Below are positions 26,373 to 34,766 of a stretch of DNA of 39,231 nucleotides, piece by piece; position 1 is the stretch's first letter, and every line of letters begins with the position of its first letter. A model generated the notes under the pieces. It was not told the DNA's origin. It saw nothing but the letters and a program-made list of their open reading frames with translations, and did not search any database. The position numbers were made by a program, and so were the translations under genes. This stretch comes from Bacteroidales bacterium (GTDB taxonomy: Bacteria; Planctomycetota; Planctomycetia; Gemmatales; Gemmataceae), in contig JAIXLE010000258.1 of assembly GCA_026931725.1 (NCBI GenBank), forward strand, positions 1 to 39,231. The letters are read 5' to 3'.

Positions 26373-29300
26373 ATGAACCGCACGGTCGCGCCCTTGGTTG
26401 CGCTGCTTGTCGTCGCTGGCACTGTTCGCGCTGACGTTCCTACCGTATTTGACGATGCGCCGCTCCGGGCGGTGCGATTCGTCGATGCCCGCGTGGGTTG
26501 GGCCGTCGGTGATCAGGGAGTCGTCTGGCAGTCGATTGACAGCGGGAAAACCTGGGAACGGCTCCGCTTGGGAAGCCGGGCTTCTTTCCGGTCGATCTGT
26601 TTTCTGACACCGTACACCGGCTGGATCGCGGGCCGGGTGGAATCACCGACCGGCGTGGGAAGCACGGGTGTGGTCTTCACCACGGTCGATGGCGGCGTCA
26701 CCTGGAAGCAACTGACAACCGGAGCGTTGCCGGGGTTAAACTTCGTAAAATTCTTCGATGAGAACCGTGGCATCGTCGCCGGAGACGGCACCGACACCTT
26801 CCCGACCGGCGTGTTCGCCACCACCGATGGCGGCAAAAGCTGGACTCCGATTGCCGGGCCGCGTGCAACGACTTGGCTCGGTGGGGAGTTCACGAACTTC
26901 AGCAATGGGATGCTCACCGGGGCTTGGTCACGGGTGATGCTGGTGCGGGATGGTCAACTCAAACCGGCGGAACTCGACCCGCTGGATGGGCGATCCGTGC
27001 GGGGGATCACCTCAGATGGCACCCGAGCCGTCGCCGTCGCGGAAGGAGGACGCATCCTCACCAGCCGCACCAACGGCACGAAATGGGGCTTTGCCAATCT
27101 TCCGTTGTCGTCGGAAGCCCTCGCGGTTTTGGACTTCCGTTGTGTCGCCGCTGCCGGGAATCATGTCTGGGTGGCGGGGGCACCGGGTTCCGTCGTTCTC
27201 CACAGCCCGGACTTTGGTCAATCGTGGGACGTGCAGAAAACCACGGGCCACACGACCCCGATCAACAGCGTGTTCATGCTGGACGCACAGACCGGCTGGG
27301 CCGTGGGCGAACTCGGCACGATCCTCGGCACTACCAACGGCGGCAAGACCTGGACCACCTTGAAATGTGGCGGTCAACGAGCAGCCGCCCTGTTCACTCA
27401 TGCCCACATGGGCACCGTGCCGCTTGGGGTACTCGCGGCCGTGGGTGGGAAGGAAGGCTATCTCGCGGCCATGCTCGCCGTCACCACCGCCGACCCCGCC
27501 AGTGCGAACCCCGAACGGGCCGCGGACCTGTTCCGTCTGGAAACCGCGATGCGAAATGCGGGCGGAGTCGCCGCCGAAACGGCTTACGGATTCCCGATTC
27601 CCGATCACGCCCGTGATTTGCCACCCGCCGAGTTTGCGAAAGTCTGGGCAAAACTGGACACGACCCCTGCCCATGATCGGCTCACTCGTCGGTTGGTGCT
27701 GGCCCTGCGGACTTGGCAACCCGAAGTCCTCATCTCAGACCCGTACCCCCTCTCGGACGATCCCGCGGAACGGCTCATTCTCACCGCGGCTCAGGATGCT
27801 TTCAAAAAAGCGGCGGACCCCGCGGTGTTCCCCGAACAGATTCAGGAACTCGGCCTGCAACCGCACGCGGCCAAGAAGTTGTACGCCCTGACGGCCAACG
27901 CCGCCGATGCCCCAGTGAAATACGATCTCAGCGCATTCGTGCCCGGCCTGGGGGACACCTTGCGGGACTGCGTCGAATCCGCGGTTGGTCTGCTCCCCGG
28001 TGGGACGAACCCCGCCCTACAGAGTTTTCGGCTCATCTCCCATCGGCTGCCCGGTTCGGGTGGACACATGGAATTGATGGATGGAACCGGACTGGCCGAA
28101 GGTGGCACGGCACGGCGACCCAAACGGGAAATCAGCCCCGCCTTGGCTGGGTTGCTCGCCGATCGGGAGAAAGCCGCCCGCACGCGGCGACAACTGGAGC
28201 AGATGCTCACACAAGATTTGATGGGCGGCAACGCGGAACGGGCACTGACCCAAACCGCCGCGACTCTTGGTGGAATGCCCGACGACATGGCCGCCCGTGC
28301 CGCCGTGGGGATGGGCAAGTCCCTCGCCGCCAGTGGCCGTTGGACCGCCGCGCGGGAACTGTTCGCGTTCGCGGCCGATCGCTACCCGGCTCACCCGGAA
28401 ACCGCGGATGCTCTGCTTTGGCTCGCCCGGTTCTATTCCAGTTCTGAAGTCCGCCGCCGATTGGAACTCGGACACCATGCGATCTATCAAAAGACCGCGT
28501 TCGTGCCCACGGGCGGAGAAACCGTCAAACAGGCGACACACATTGAGCCGGTGATTACCGCGCAGGCGGTCTTCCAGTTCAGCGGCCCGAACGCGGCACA
28601 AGCCTGGAACCGTGCCTGTCTGGAACTGCAACCGAAACTCGCGGCGTTCGGTCCCGGTGTGCTGCGGGATCCGGCGACGAACCTCTGCTTGCTGGCGGCC
28701 CGGCGGCAACTCGGGCTTTACGGTGATGCTGCGGAAGTCGCCAAGGCGCTCGTCACTGCTGGTGGGGACACCGCTTCCACGGACCCTTGGCAAGCCTGTT
28801 TGGCTAGCGAACTCTGGATCGGCAATCAGGCTTCGCTCCCCATGCGTCCGAAACCGCTTGCCCGAGCCGCGTTCACCACGATGCGTCCGTTCCTGGATGG
28901 CAAGCTCGACGATTCTTGCTGGTCGGCGTATGAGCCTCTCAAACTGACTGGCCCTGGCTCGAACGGTTACAGCACGACGGCACGGTTCGCTTTCGATGAC
29001 AAATTCTTTTACGTCGCTGTGACTTGCCAGCACCCCGAAGGGAAGCAGCAGCCCAAAGCCGAGAAGCGGAGCTACGATGCGGACCTGCGGGGCCGCGATC
29101 GCGTCGACATCCTGTTGGACCTCGACCGGGACTATCAGACCGCATATCGCCTGCAAATCGACCAGCGGGGTTGCGTGGCGGAAGACTGCTGGGGGGATCG
29201 ATCCTGGAACCCGAAATGGTACGTCGCCGTCGAGCCGACCCCAACCGGGTGGACTGCGGAAGTGGCGATTCCACTCAGTGAACTGACGGGTGCGACTCCT

Positions 29301-29432
29301 TCCCAAGGGAACGTCTGGGCCGCGAATGTGGTCCGCGTCGTACCGGGGGTCGGCGTGCAATCGTGGAGCAGTCCCGCCGGGAACAGCCCCCGCCCCGAAG
29401 GCATGGGACTATTACAGTTCCATGTGAAGTAG
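26373..29432 (+). CDS. Large secreted protein: YCF48-type beta-propeller plus C-terminal CBM9-like domain
   Basis: A 1019-residue exported protein with a signal peptide (about 1-20, cleavage after VRA). Residues about 25-340 hold at least four YCF48/BNR-type repeats (GWAVGDQGVVW with SIDSGKTWERL; GWIAGR with TVDGGVTWKQL; TTDGGKSWTPI; GWAVGELGTI with TTNGGKTWTTL), which form a beta-propeller. The middle (about 370-830) is helical and TPR-like. The last about 180 residues (from MRPFLDGKLDDSCW to GLLQF) look like a family-9 carbohydrate-binding/DOMON-type beta-sandwich. YCF48 itself assists photosystem II assembly, but non-photosynthetic propellers of this type are generic exported binding proteins. 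GGAGG upstream of ATG 26373 sets the start; the frame open to 26310 is not supported. It is convergent with the J-protein gene. Confidence 0.82.
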   Translation: MNRTVAPLVALLVVAGTVRADVPTVFDDAPLRAVRFVDARVGWAVGDQGVVWQSIDSGKTWERLRLGSRASFRSICFLTPYTGWIAGRVESPTGVGSTGVVFTTVDGGVTWKQLTTGALPGLNFVKFFDENRGIVAGDGTDTFPTGVFATTDGGKSWTPIAGPRATTWLGGEFTNFSNGMLTGAWSRVMLVRDGQLKPAELDPLDGRSVRGITSDGTRAVAVAEGGRILTSRTNGTKWGFANLPLSSEALAVLDFRCVAAAGNHVWVAGAPGSVVLHSPDFGQSWDVQKTTGHTTPINSVFMLDAQTGWAVGELGTILGTTNGGKTWTTLKCGGQRAAALFTHAHMGTVPLGVLAAVGGKEGYLAAMLAVTTADPASANPERAADLFRLETAMRNAGGVAAETAYGFPIPDHARDLPPAEFAKVWAKLDTTPAHDRLTRRLVLALRTWQPEVLISDPYPLSDDPAERLILTAAQDAFKKAADPAVFPEQIQELGLQPHAAKKLYALTANAADAPVKYDLSAFVPGLGDTLRDCVESAVGLLPGGTNPALQSFRLISHRLPGSGGHMELMDGTGLAEGGTARRPKREISPALAGLLADREKAARTRRQLEQMLTQDLMGGNAERALTQTAATLGGMPDDMAARAAVGMGKSLAASGRWTAARELFAFAADRYPAHPETADALLWLARFYSSSEVRRRLELGHHAIYQKTAFVPTGGETVKQATHIEPVITAQAVFQFSGPNAAQAWNRACLELQPKLAAFGPGVLRDPATNLCLLAARRQLGLYGDAAEVAKALVTAGGDTASTDPWQACLASELWIGNQASLPMRPKPLARAAFTTMRPFLDGKLDDSCWSAYEPLKLTGPGSNGYSTTARFAFDDKFFYVAVTCQHPEGKQQPKAEKRSYDADLRGRDRVDILLDLDRDYQTAYRLQIDQRGCVAEDCWGDRSWNPKWYVAVEPTPTGWTAEVAIPLSELTGATPSQGNVWAANVVRVVPGVGVQSWSSPAGNSPRPEGMGLLQFHVK

Positions 29433-29441
29433 CAGTCACCT

Positions 29442-29468
29442 CGGGAAGTGATGATGCGTCACTTCCCG
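29442..29468. terminator. Hairpin at the convergent junction, sharing its arm with the tandem repeat
   Basis: CGGGAAGTGA at 29442-29451 pairs perfectly with TCACTTCCCG at 29459-29468 across a 7-base loop, nine bases after the stop of the plus-strand gene. The right arm is part of the first units of the repeat array, so later units could pair with the left arm as well. Confidence 0.5.
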
Positions 29469-29516
29469 TCACTTCCCGTCACTTCCCGTCACTTCCCGTC
29501 ACTTCCCGTCACTTCC
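29457..29516. repeat. Six perfect tandem copies of a 10-bp unit
   Basis: CGTCACTTCC is repeated six times without a mismatch. The array fills the gap between the convergent genes and overlaps the last codons and stop (29511-29509) of the J-domain gene. Such short perfect arrays arise by replication slippage and may vary in copy number between strains. Confidence 0.95.
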
Positions 29517-30438
29517 ATAGGACATTGGCGCGGGTGTCCTGTGGGTTGAGCTGGGCGAATTCTGTGATGAGTTCCCGGCTCCGTTCATCCGCCGCCGCGA
29601 CCGCGATGACTTTGATAATCAGGTACTGATCGCCGCCGTTGATGCCCTTGCCGCGTAATCGAATCCGGCTACCACCAGATGCCCCCGGCGGGATCTTCAC
29701 GGTGAGCCGGGTGCCGTCCACGGTGGGGACTTCCACTTTCGTTCCGAGAATCGCCTCCGCGATGCCGACGGGGACTTCTAATAGGACATCGTTGCCATCG
29801 CGGGTGAAGTAGGGGTGTGGGTCCACCTTCACGCGCAAGTAGACATCCGCCGTGCCCGTGGCGGAAGCGGGGACACGCAGCCGCTTGCCATCGGTGATGC
29901 CTGCCGGGATGCGGACTTCGATTTCTCGGCCACCCACCGCGATCGTGACTTTCCCCCCCGTGGCGGCGGTGTCGAATGGGACAGTCACTTCGGATTCGAT
30001 GTCGGGTGCCGGTGCGGATCGAGCCCGTTTGCCACTTCGGCCACGTTTGGGGCCACCGCCGAACAGATCCTCAAAACCGCCACCCGCACCCGGTCCCCCG
30101 CCGCCGCCGAACAGATTGCGGAAGAGTTCCTCGGCCATCGCGGGGTCAACCTGCTGGCCGCCCGCATGGAACCCACCAGGGAAACCACCACTGCCACCCG
30201 GAAAACCACCCTGGAAATTCTCCCCGGCGTGGCCGAAGGTGTCGTACTTCTGGCGTTTTTCCTTGTCCGACAGCACTTCGTAAGCCGCGGATGCTTCCTT
30301 GAACTTCGCCTCGGCATCCTTGTCGCCGGGGTTGCGGTCGGGGTGGTACTTCCCGGCGAGTTTGCGGTACGCCTTCTTGATCTCGTCATCCGAAGCTGAC
30401 TTCGAGACACCGAGAACCTCATAATGATCGCGCGGCAT
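29509..30438 (-). CDS. Class II J-domain co-chaperone (DnaJ/CbpA type)
   Basis: A 309-residue J-protein that stimulates the ATPase of DnaK/Hsp70 and delivers clients. The J domain (about 5-69) has YHPDRNPGD with the HPD motif. A Gly/Phe-rich linker (about 70-130, [18 protein letters not shown]) follows, then two beta-sandwich client domains ([14 protein letters not shown] and [21 protein letters not shown]). There is no CxxCxGxG zinc domain, so it is class II (CbpA/DjlB1-like), shorter than DnaJ. The last codons lie in the tandem repeat. The ATG at 30438 is right; neither dnaK nor grpE is nearby and I found no CIRCE element upstream. Confidence 0.92.
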   Translation of the reverse strand: MPRDHYEVLGVSKSASDDEIKKAYRKLAGKYHPDRNPGDKDAEAKFKEASAAYEVLSDKEKRQKYDTFGHAGENFQGGFPGGSGGFPGGFHAGGQQVDPAMAEELFRNLFGGGGGPGAGGGFEDLFGGGPKRGRSGKRARSAPAPDIESEVTVPFDTAATGGKVTIAVGGREIEVRIPAGITDGKRLRVPASATGTADVYLRVKVDPHPYFTRDGNDVLLEVPVGIAEAILGTKVEVPTVDGTRLTVKIPPGASGGSRIRLRGKGINGGDQYLIIKVIAVAAADERSRELITEFAQLNPQDTRANVLWK

Positions 30439-30449
30439 GGTGGGTCAGT

Positions 30450-30471
30450 CTACGGTCAGGGCTACGGTCAG
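30450..30471. repeat. Two direct copies of CTACGGTCAG before the J-protein start
   Basis: CTACGGTCAG occurs at 30450-30459 and 30462-30471, 12 bp apart, in the 5' region of the J-protein gene. A possible -10 box TACAAT (minus strand, 30500-30495) lies upstream without a clear -35. The pair could be an operator or a leader element; no known regulator site is recognised. Confidence 0.4.
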
Positions 30472-30617
30472 AAAAATCGGAGCGACTGTGTGTTATTGTA
30501 CACGGTCCACGGCATCTTGCGAGCGGGGCGATTCGCACAAGTGGAATCTGGTGATTTTTGTCCGTTCCTGATGAGTGCGTGCCCTTGGTCACGCATTCGG
30601 GTATCCGGGCACACTTC

Positions 30618-30956
30618 CTAGCGACCTTCCGGGAACGCGGGCGGCGGTAGGAGAACGGGATCGGATGGTGAGTTGGCCGGACCAGAAGAGATTGGCGGCG
30701 GTTGTGGTGGAACCGTTTGAGTCCGCGGTGCCGGGGTGGCGGGCGGCGTCGGATTGTTGCGACGCAATCGGGTGGGGTCGAACACACCCGGTGGCGCGGT
30801 GGTCGGCACCGGAGCCTGGGCGGCGGGAGGAACAGGGGGCAACGGACCAATGGGCGCTCCACCCCGGCTCGGATGGCACCAGTCCATCAGCCCGGCGAGG
30901 GGGGCCGTACTGCACCCACAGGCCAGCAGCGGAATCATCCCGATCAGCAGTCGCAT
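30618..30956 (-). CDS. Small proline-rich lipoprotein
   Basis: A 112-residue protein starting MRLLIGMIPLLACGC: a short signal sequence with the lipobox LLACGC, so the mature protein would be lipid-anchored at the Cys. The rest is rich in Pro, Ala and Thr and looks disordered (PLPPVPPAAQAPVPTTAPPG), with no domain. GAGGTGA just upstream fixes the ATG at 30956; the longer frame to 31004 would hide the signal sequence. It lies 83 bp downstream of holB on the same strand. Function unknown; similar proline-rich lipoproteins are common in the cell envelope of such bacteria. Confidence 0.65.
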   Translation of the reverse strand: MRLLIGMIPLLACGCSTAPLAGLMDWCHPSRGGAPIGPLPPVPPAAQAPVPTTAPPGVFDPTRLRRNNPTPPATPAPRTQTVPPQPPPISSGPANSPSDPVLLPPPAFPEGR

Positions 30957-31039
30957 GGCATCACCTCGGCTGCGGTTCATACCGGCAGGTGCCATCGCCC
31001 GCAAGAGTGACTCTCCACCACACCATCTGCAATCGGCAA

Positions 31040-32077
31040 TCAGCGGGACCGTTGCGGAACCGGAAGCGGGAACAGCTTGTTGAGCAAACCTTCCAGCACT
31101 AATCCGATTTGCAAGTAGCGTTCGATCTGACGCTCCGCTTCCAGACAGGCTTCCAGGTTATCCGCGATCGAATCGACTCCCAGACGCTCCGCGAAGGGCC
31201 GCAACCGTTCCGCTTCGGGGGCGTTCATGGGGTCTGGAGCTTCGGCATCATTTCCGAAGGCGACACGCAAGGCGGTCTGCAACAGTTCGATCAGCATTCC
31301 GATGGCCAGAACAGTCCGACGGCGTTGCGCTGGTCCTTGTTTCCCGGCTTCTTCCGCAAACTTGATCCAGGTTGCCGCAAGCCCAACCGCATCGGGCCGT
31401 GGGGCCGTCAACGCTTCCAGGAGCGTTTGCCGAAAGGACCAGAACGATTCCTCGTGCAGTGCCAATGCCCGGCCCGGACTGCCGCCACTGAGTCGGACCA
31501 GATGATTCAGCCGTTGCGGGTCTTGCACCCCATGAGCCAGAAGCACTGCCCGGACATCCTCGGGCGTGAGCGGCGAGAAGTGGACCACCTGACAGCGAGA
31601 TAAAATCGTCGGCAACTGGCGTTCCAAGCTGGTCGCCAGCAGAATCAGCAGCGAGCCGGCGGGCGGTTCTTCGAGCGGCTTGAGGAAGCTATTCGCGGAG
31701 TTGACGTTGAACTCATCCGCCTCTTCCACGATGCCGACTTTCCGACTCCCGCGGGTCGACTTCAGCGCCAGCCGATGGCAGAACTCTCGCATCGTATCTA
31801 CATCGAGTTCGTTCTTGTCCTCGGCTCGGCGGACGGAGAAGCAATCCGGGTGCGTGTGGGCTTGCACCTGAATGCAAGCTGGGCAGCGATCACAAGCGCG
31901 CATCGGGCCGGGTGATGCTTCGCACAAAACGGTCTTGGCCAGTTCCGTGGCGAACCGATGTTTGCCGATCCCTTCGGGGCCAACGAACAGGTAGGCGTGC
32001 GCCAACCGCCCGGCTTGTACGGCCTGTGCCAATTGCGAACGGGGGCCGTCATGGCCGCGAATGCTGTCCCAAGCCAT
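31040..32077 (-). CDS. holB: DNA polymerase III subunit delta' (clamp-loader ATPase-like)
   Basis: A 345-residue AAA+ clamp-loader subunit needed to load the sliding clamp. The Walker-A-like GPEGIGKH is at 33-40, a zinc module of C52, C62, C65 and C68 follows, and the helical segment with VGIVEEADEFNVNSANSFLKPLEEPP and the SRC motif (LPTILSRCQVV) are characteristic. The C-terminal domain is helical. The start ATG at 32077 is three bases after the tmk stop, so tmk and holB are co-transcribed and probably coupled, as in many bacteria. A DnaX-type tau/gamma subunit is the other possibility, but the length and position after tmk favour HolB. Confidence 0.9.
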   Translation of the reverse strand: MAWDSIRGHDGPRSQLAQAVQAGRLAHAYLFVGPEGIGKHRFATELAKTVLCEASPGPMRACDRCPACIQVQAHTHPDCFSVRRAEDKNELDVDTMREFCHRLALKSTRGSRKVGIVEEADEFNVNSANSFLKPLEEPPAGSLLILLATSLERQLPTILSRCQVVHFSPLTPEDVRAVLLAHGVQDPQRLNHLVRLSGGSPGRALALHEESFWSFRQTLLEALTAPRPDAVGLAATWIKFAEEAGKQGPAQRRRTVLAIGMLIELLQTALRVAFGNDAEAPDPMNAPEAERLRPFAERLGVDSIADNLEACLEAERQIERYLQIGLVLEGLLNKLFPLPVPQRSR

Positions 32078-32080
32078 CAG

Positions 32081-32767
32081 CTATTGCCCCTGGGGTGGTT
32101 CACCTTCCCGAATCGCAAACCCCTTCGCACGGAGGGATTGCGTCACGACCTGCCGTACATTCTCCCAGACTTGCTCCACGGGGGGGCTCGCATCAATGCG
32201 GACGATGCATTCCGGTTGTCGAGCGGCTTCGGTCAAAAACCCTTCCCGCACGCGGTGTTGGTACGCTTCCGCACGGGCTTCCATCCGGTCGGCATGTTGT
32301 TTCCGGCGTTCTCGGGTTTGTTCCACGGGAAGATCGAACAACACGGTCAAATCCGGTGTGAGTCCGTCCGTGGCGAACTGGCCGAGTGACCAGAGGGTTT
32401 CTGGCGCGAGGCCGCCCGCGTGCCCCTGATAGACGACATTGGCGAGCAGGAACCGATCCGACACGACGATCTCCCCGCGTGCCAGGGCGGGCCGAATCAC
32501 TTCCGCGACGAGTTGGGCACGACTGGCCATGAACAGCAACGCTTCGGCTCGGAGCGTCAGTGTGTGTTCTCGCCCAAAGAGCAGAATCTCCCGGAGTTTC
32601 GCACCCAGTGCCGTCCCACCGGGGTCGATGGCGGTGGTCACACGGAACCCGGCGGCTTGCAGCCAGTCGACGAGTCGTTGGCACTGGGTCGTTTTCCCGG
32701 TCCCATCGAGTCCATCACAGCTGAGGAAAAAGCCGGACAATTTCGGAACATCCTGGGGGTTATTCAT
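32081..32767 (-). CDS. tmk: Thymidylate kinase
   Basis: A 228-residue P-loop kinase converting dTMP to dTDP with ATP. GLDGTGKTT (19-27) is Walker A, SDRFLLANVVYQG carries the DR-type motif, and ERRKQHADRMEA is the lid with DRxE. The substrate motif normally REPGGT reads IDPGGT here (47-52), so Arg is replaced by Ile and Glu by Asp; the rest is normal. The start overlaps the end of the lipoyl-like gene by eight bases (ATGAATAA), which indicates coupled translation. holB follows three bases after the stop. Confidence 0.92.
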   Translation of the reverse strand: MNNPQDVPKLSGFFLSCDGLDGTGKTTQCQRLVDWLQAAGFRVTTAIDPGGTALGAKLREILLFGREHTLTLRAEALLFMASRAQLVAEVIRPALARGEIVVSDRFLLANVVYQGHAGGLAPETLWSLGQFATDGLTPDLTVLFDLPVEQTRERRKQHADRMEARAEAYQHRVREGFLTEAARQPECIVRIDASPPVEQVWENVRQVVTQSLRAKGFAIREGEPPQGQ

Positions 32768-33002
32768 AAGGGTCCGCGTCGATGCTGCCGAGCGAGTCGC
32801 CGGGGTGGAGTGTGTCTTGGGGGAAGGCCAACCACTCCAGCACCGTCCCGGTGACGGGCGCGGGAATGTCGATGAGCGTGCCGGGAATCAGCACTTCCAC
32901 GAGCCGATCCCCGGCGTAGACCCGCTCGCCAGGGCGGACATGCCAGAGGCTCACGCGGGCCGTGGGGGAACCGAGATCAGGCAGTGGAATCGGTTCCGTC
33001 AT
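32760..33002 (-). CDS. Stand-alone lipoyl-like domain protein with no lysine
   Basis: An 80-residue protein with the fold signature of a biotinyl/lipoyl carrier domain: LWHVRPGERVYAGDRLVEVL, then IDIPAPVTGTVLEWL and a closing DTLHPGDSLGSID. The exposed turn that carries the modified lysine (E-T-D-K-A) reads L-I-P-G-T at 38-42, with Gly41 at the lysine position, and the whole protein has no lysine, so it cannot be lipoylated or biotinylated on lysine. It overlaps lipA by 26 bases and tmk by eight. The ATG at 33002 begins the domain; upstream codons in the frame to 33122 are inside lipA and unsupported. A non-catalytic partner of LipA/LipB is possible (inference). Confidence 0.75.
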   Translation of the reverse strand: MTEPIPLPDLGSPTARVSLWHVRPGERVYAGDRLVEVLIPGTLIDIPAPVTGTVLEWLAFPQDTLHPGDSLGSIDADPYE

Positions 33003-33927
33003 GGTGCGGCACCCCTTCTTCAGTCGGGACCATCTCATCGGCATGGTAACTGCTGCGGATGAACGGCCCCGCGACCACGGTACGGAAGCCGAGTTTCCGG
33101 GCACGGGCGGCGATGTCGTCAAATTCTTCCGGCGGTACGAATCGGGCCACCGGAATATGCTTGAGTGTCGGCGCGAGGTACTGGCCCAAGGTCAGAACAT
33201 CACAATCAATCGTGCGCAGGTCCGCGAGGACATCGAACAGTTCTTCCACTGTCTCGCCGATGCCGAGCATCAACCCGGCCTTGGTGATGAGGTGTGGTGC
33301 CCGGCGTTTGACGCGTTCCAACAGATCGAGACTGCGGCGGTACTCGGCCCGGCCCCGCACCTTGCGATAGAGCCGGGGCACGGTTTCGAGATTGTGGTTG
33401 AACACTTCGGGTGCGGCATCGATCACCGTGTCGATGGCGGCGGGATCCCCGAGGAAATCGGGTGTCAGCACTTCGACCGTGGCCCCGGTTTTCTCACGAA
33501 CGGCTCGGATGCAGCGGGCGAAGTGGTCCGCTCCACCATCCGGCAAATCGTCCCGTGTCACGGACGTGATGACCACATGCCGCAAACCGAGTCGCAAGGC
33601 GGCTTCCGCGACGCGGGCGGGTTCGTCCTCTTCCAGCAGTTCGGGCTTCCCTTTCGGTACGGAGCAGAAGCCGCAGGGCCGCGTGCAGACGTTGCCGAGG
33701 ATCATGAAGGTTGCGGATCGCCGGGACCAACAGTGCGGCTTGTTCGGACAGCGGGCACTTTCGCAGACCGTTTCGAGCCGCAAGTCTTCAATCAGGGATC
33801 GCGTAAAATGGTTCCCGTTCCCGGCTGGGAGTTCCCGCTTGAGCCACGGCGGCAACCGACGGCCCGATGGGGAAGATGGGGAACCCGAAGCGGACGCGGG
33901 ATGGTCAATGACGGAAAGCGATTGCAT
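32977..33927 (-). CDS. lipA: Lipoyl synthase
   Basis: A 316-residue radical-SAM enzyme inserting two sulfurs into protein-bound octanoyl chains. The auxiliary-cluster motif CESARCPNKPHC (C-x4-C-x5-C) and the radical-SAM motif CTRPCGFC (C-x3-C-x2-C) are both intact. TRDDLPDGGADHFARCI, EVLTPDF and the terminal RSSYHADE with the essential serine are present. The N-terminal about 30 residues are low-complexity. I chose ATG 33927 (MQSLSVIDHP); the frame to 33984 runs into lipB. It overlaps lipB by 23 bases and the lipoyl-like gene by 26, so the three are translationally coupled. Confidence 0.95.
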   Translation of the reverse strand: MQSLSVIDHPASASGSPSSPSGRRLPPWLKRELPAGNGNHFTRSLIEDLRLETVCESARCPNKPHCWSRRSATFMILGNVCTRPCGFCSVPKGKPELLEEDEPARVAEAALRLGLRHVVITSVTRDDLPDGGADHFARCIRAVREKTGATVEVLTPDFLGDPAAIDTVIDAAPEVFNHNLETVPRLYRKVRGRAEYRRSLDLLERVKRRAPHLITKAGLMLGIGETVEELFDVLADLRTIDCDVLTLGQYLAPTLKHIPVARFVPPEEFDDIAARARKLGFRTVVAGPFIRSSYHADEMVPTEEGVPHHDGTDSTA

Positions 33928-34645
33928 GGCTGCCGATGTTAGGGGTGAGACTCGGATGATGATGAAATACGGAGACTCGGCCAAAATGAAACCGTTCCGC
34001 GAGTCGTTCGACGAATCGTTGCCGAACGGCCGGGAGACGCACCGGATGGGCGGCTTCCCGGAGGAGCGAGGTCATCGGTGCCGTGTCTCCCTCACAGCAG
34101 ACGGCCCGGAACAGCGCCAGATCGGGATTCACGTTGATGACGACACCAAAAGTCGTGACCCAGTTGCGGATGGCGATACCGATTTGCGCGATTTGTCGCC
34201 CCGCGACCCAAACACCGGGCCGTTCCGGGTGCGTTTGGGGATGCAGTCCAAATTCTTGAATCACGTCGGCCACGGTGGCAGTCAGTTGTTGCGTGTATTC
34301 CCCCGGTGTCAGGCCCAGTCGGCTCAACGGCAGCACGGGATAGCAAACCACCTGCCCCGGTAAATGCAGCAGGCACCCGCCGCCGCGCCCTACCCAGCAG
34401 ATGGGCCAACCGCGTGTCTCGTACTCGTGTGCGGGCCAGCGGAGATGCGCCCGGCTGCCGTGCCGCCCGATCGTGATTCCGGCTGGTAAATCACAGAGGA
34501 TGACCGCTGCGTTCGCATCGCCGCTGACTTCATAGGCCAACCGGGCCTGGAGTGCCAGCAACTCGGCAAGTGTCAGCGTCCCGAGGAGATACGCTTCCAG
34601 CGGGGGTCGGTCGTCGGGTGGCGGATGGCCGAGGTTTGGATTCAC
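33905..34645 (-). CDS. lipB: LipB-family octanoyltransferase with altered active site
   Basis: A 246-residue protein of the lipoate-protein transferase B family, which moves octanoyl groups from ACP to carrier lysines. The family box RGGGCLLHLPGQVVCYP (87-103) and VWVAGRQIAQIGIAI (145-159) align well, and Cys183/184 sits where the catalytic Cys is expected. But the catalytic Lys (K135 in E. coli, within G-x-K-I) is Gln151, and the conserved His of the H-G motif is Phe166 (TTFGVVINV). The Cys/Lys dyad thus seems incomplete. The start is GTG at 34645. It heads the lip-tmk-holB operon. Loss of transferase activity or a different mechanism are both possible (inference). Confidence 0.85.
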   Translation of the reverse strand: MNPNLGHPPPDDRPPLEAYLLGTLTLAELLALQARLAYEVSGDANAAVILCDLPAGITIGRHGSRAHLRWPAHEYETRGWPICWVGRGGGCLLHLPGQVVCYPVLPLSRLGLTPGEYTQQLTATVADVIQEFGLHPQTHPERPGVWVAGRQIAQIGIAIRNWVTTFGVVINVNPDLALFRAVCCEGDTAPMTSLLREAAHPVRLPAVRQRFVERLAERFHFGRVSVFHHHPSLTPNIGSHAIAFRH

Positions 34646-34766
34646 GATGGCGCAAGCTCACAATACCGTTCCCGCACCCGCACTGGCACGGGCGGTTTCC
34701 CCTGATAGTTTACTCACCAGGTCCGGGGGCTGGGAACCCGAACCGTTTCTGGAACTGGGGGTGATT

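Noticed and set aside
28017..29360. 447-codon minus-strand open frame opposite the propeller gene
   Set aside because: Antisense shadow; no recognisable domain.
29457..29516. Tandem repeat considered as CRISPR
   Set aside because: Units are 10 bp, perfectly adjacent and have no spacers; no cas genes are present.
30439..30617. CIRCE heat-shock operator upstream of the J-protein
   Set aside because: No TTAGCACTC-like inverted repeat is present.
32962..33942. 326-codon plus-strand open frame opposite lipA
   Set aside because: Antisense shadow of lipA, which has all three iron-sulfur motifs.
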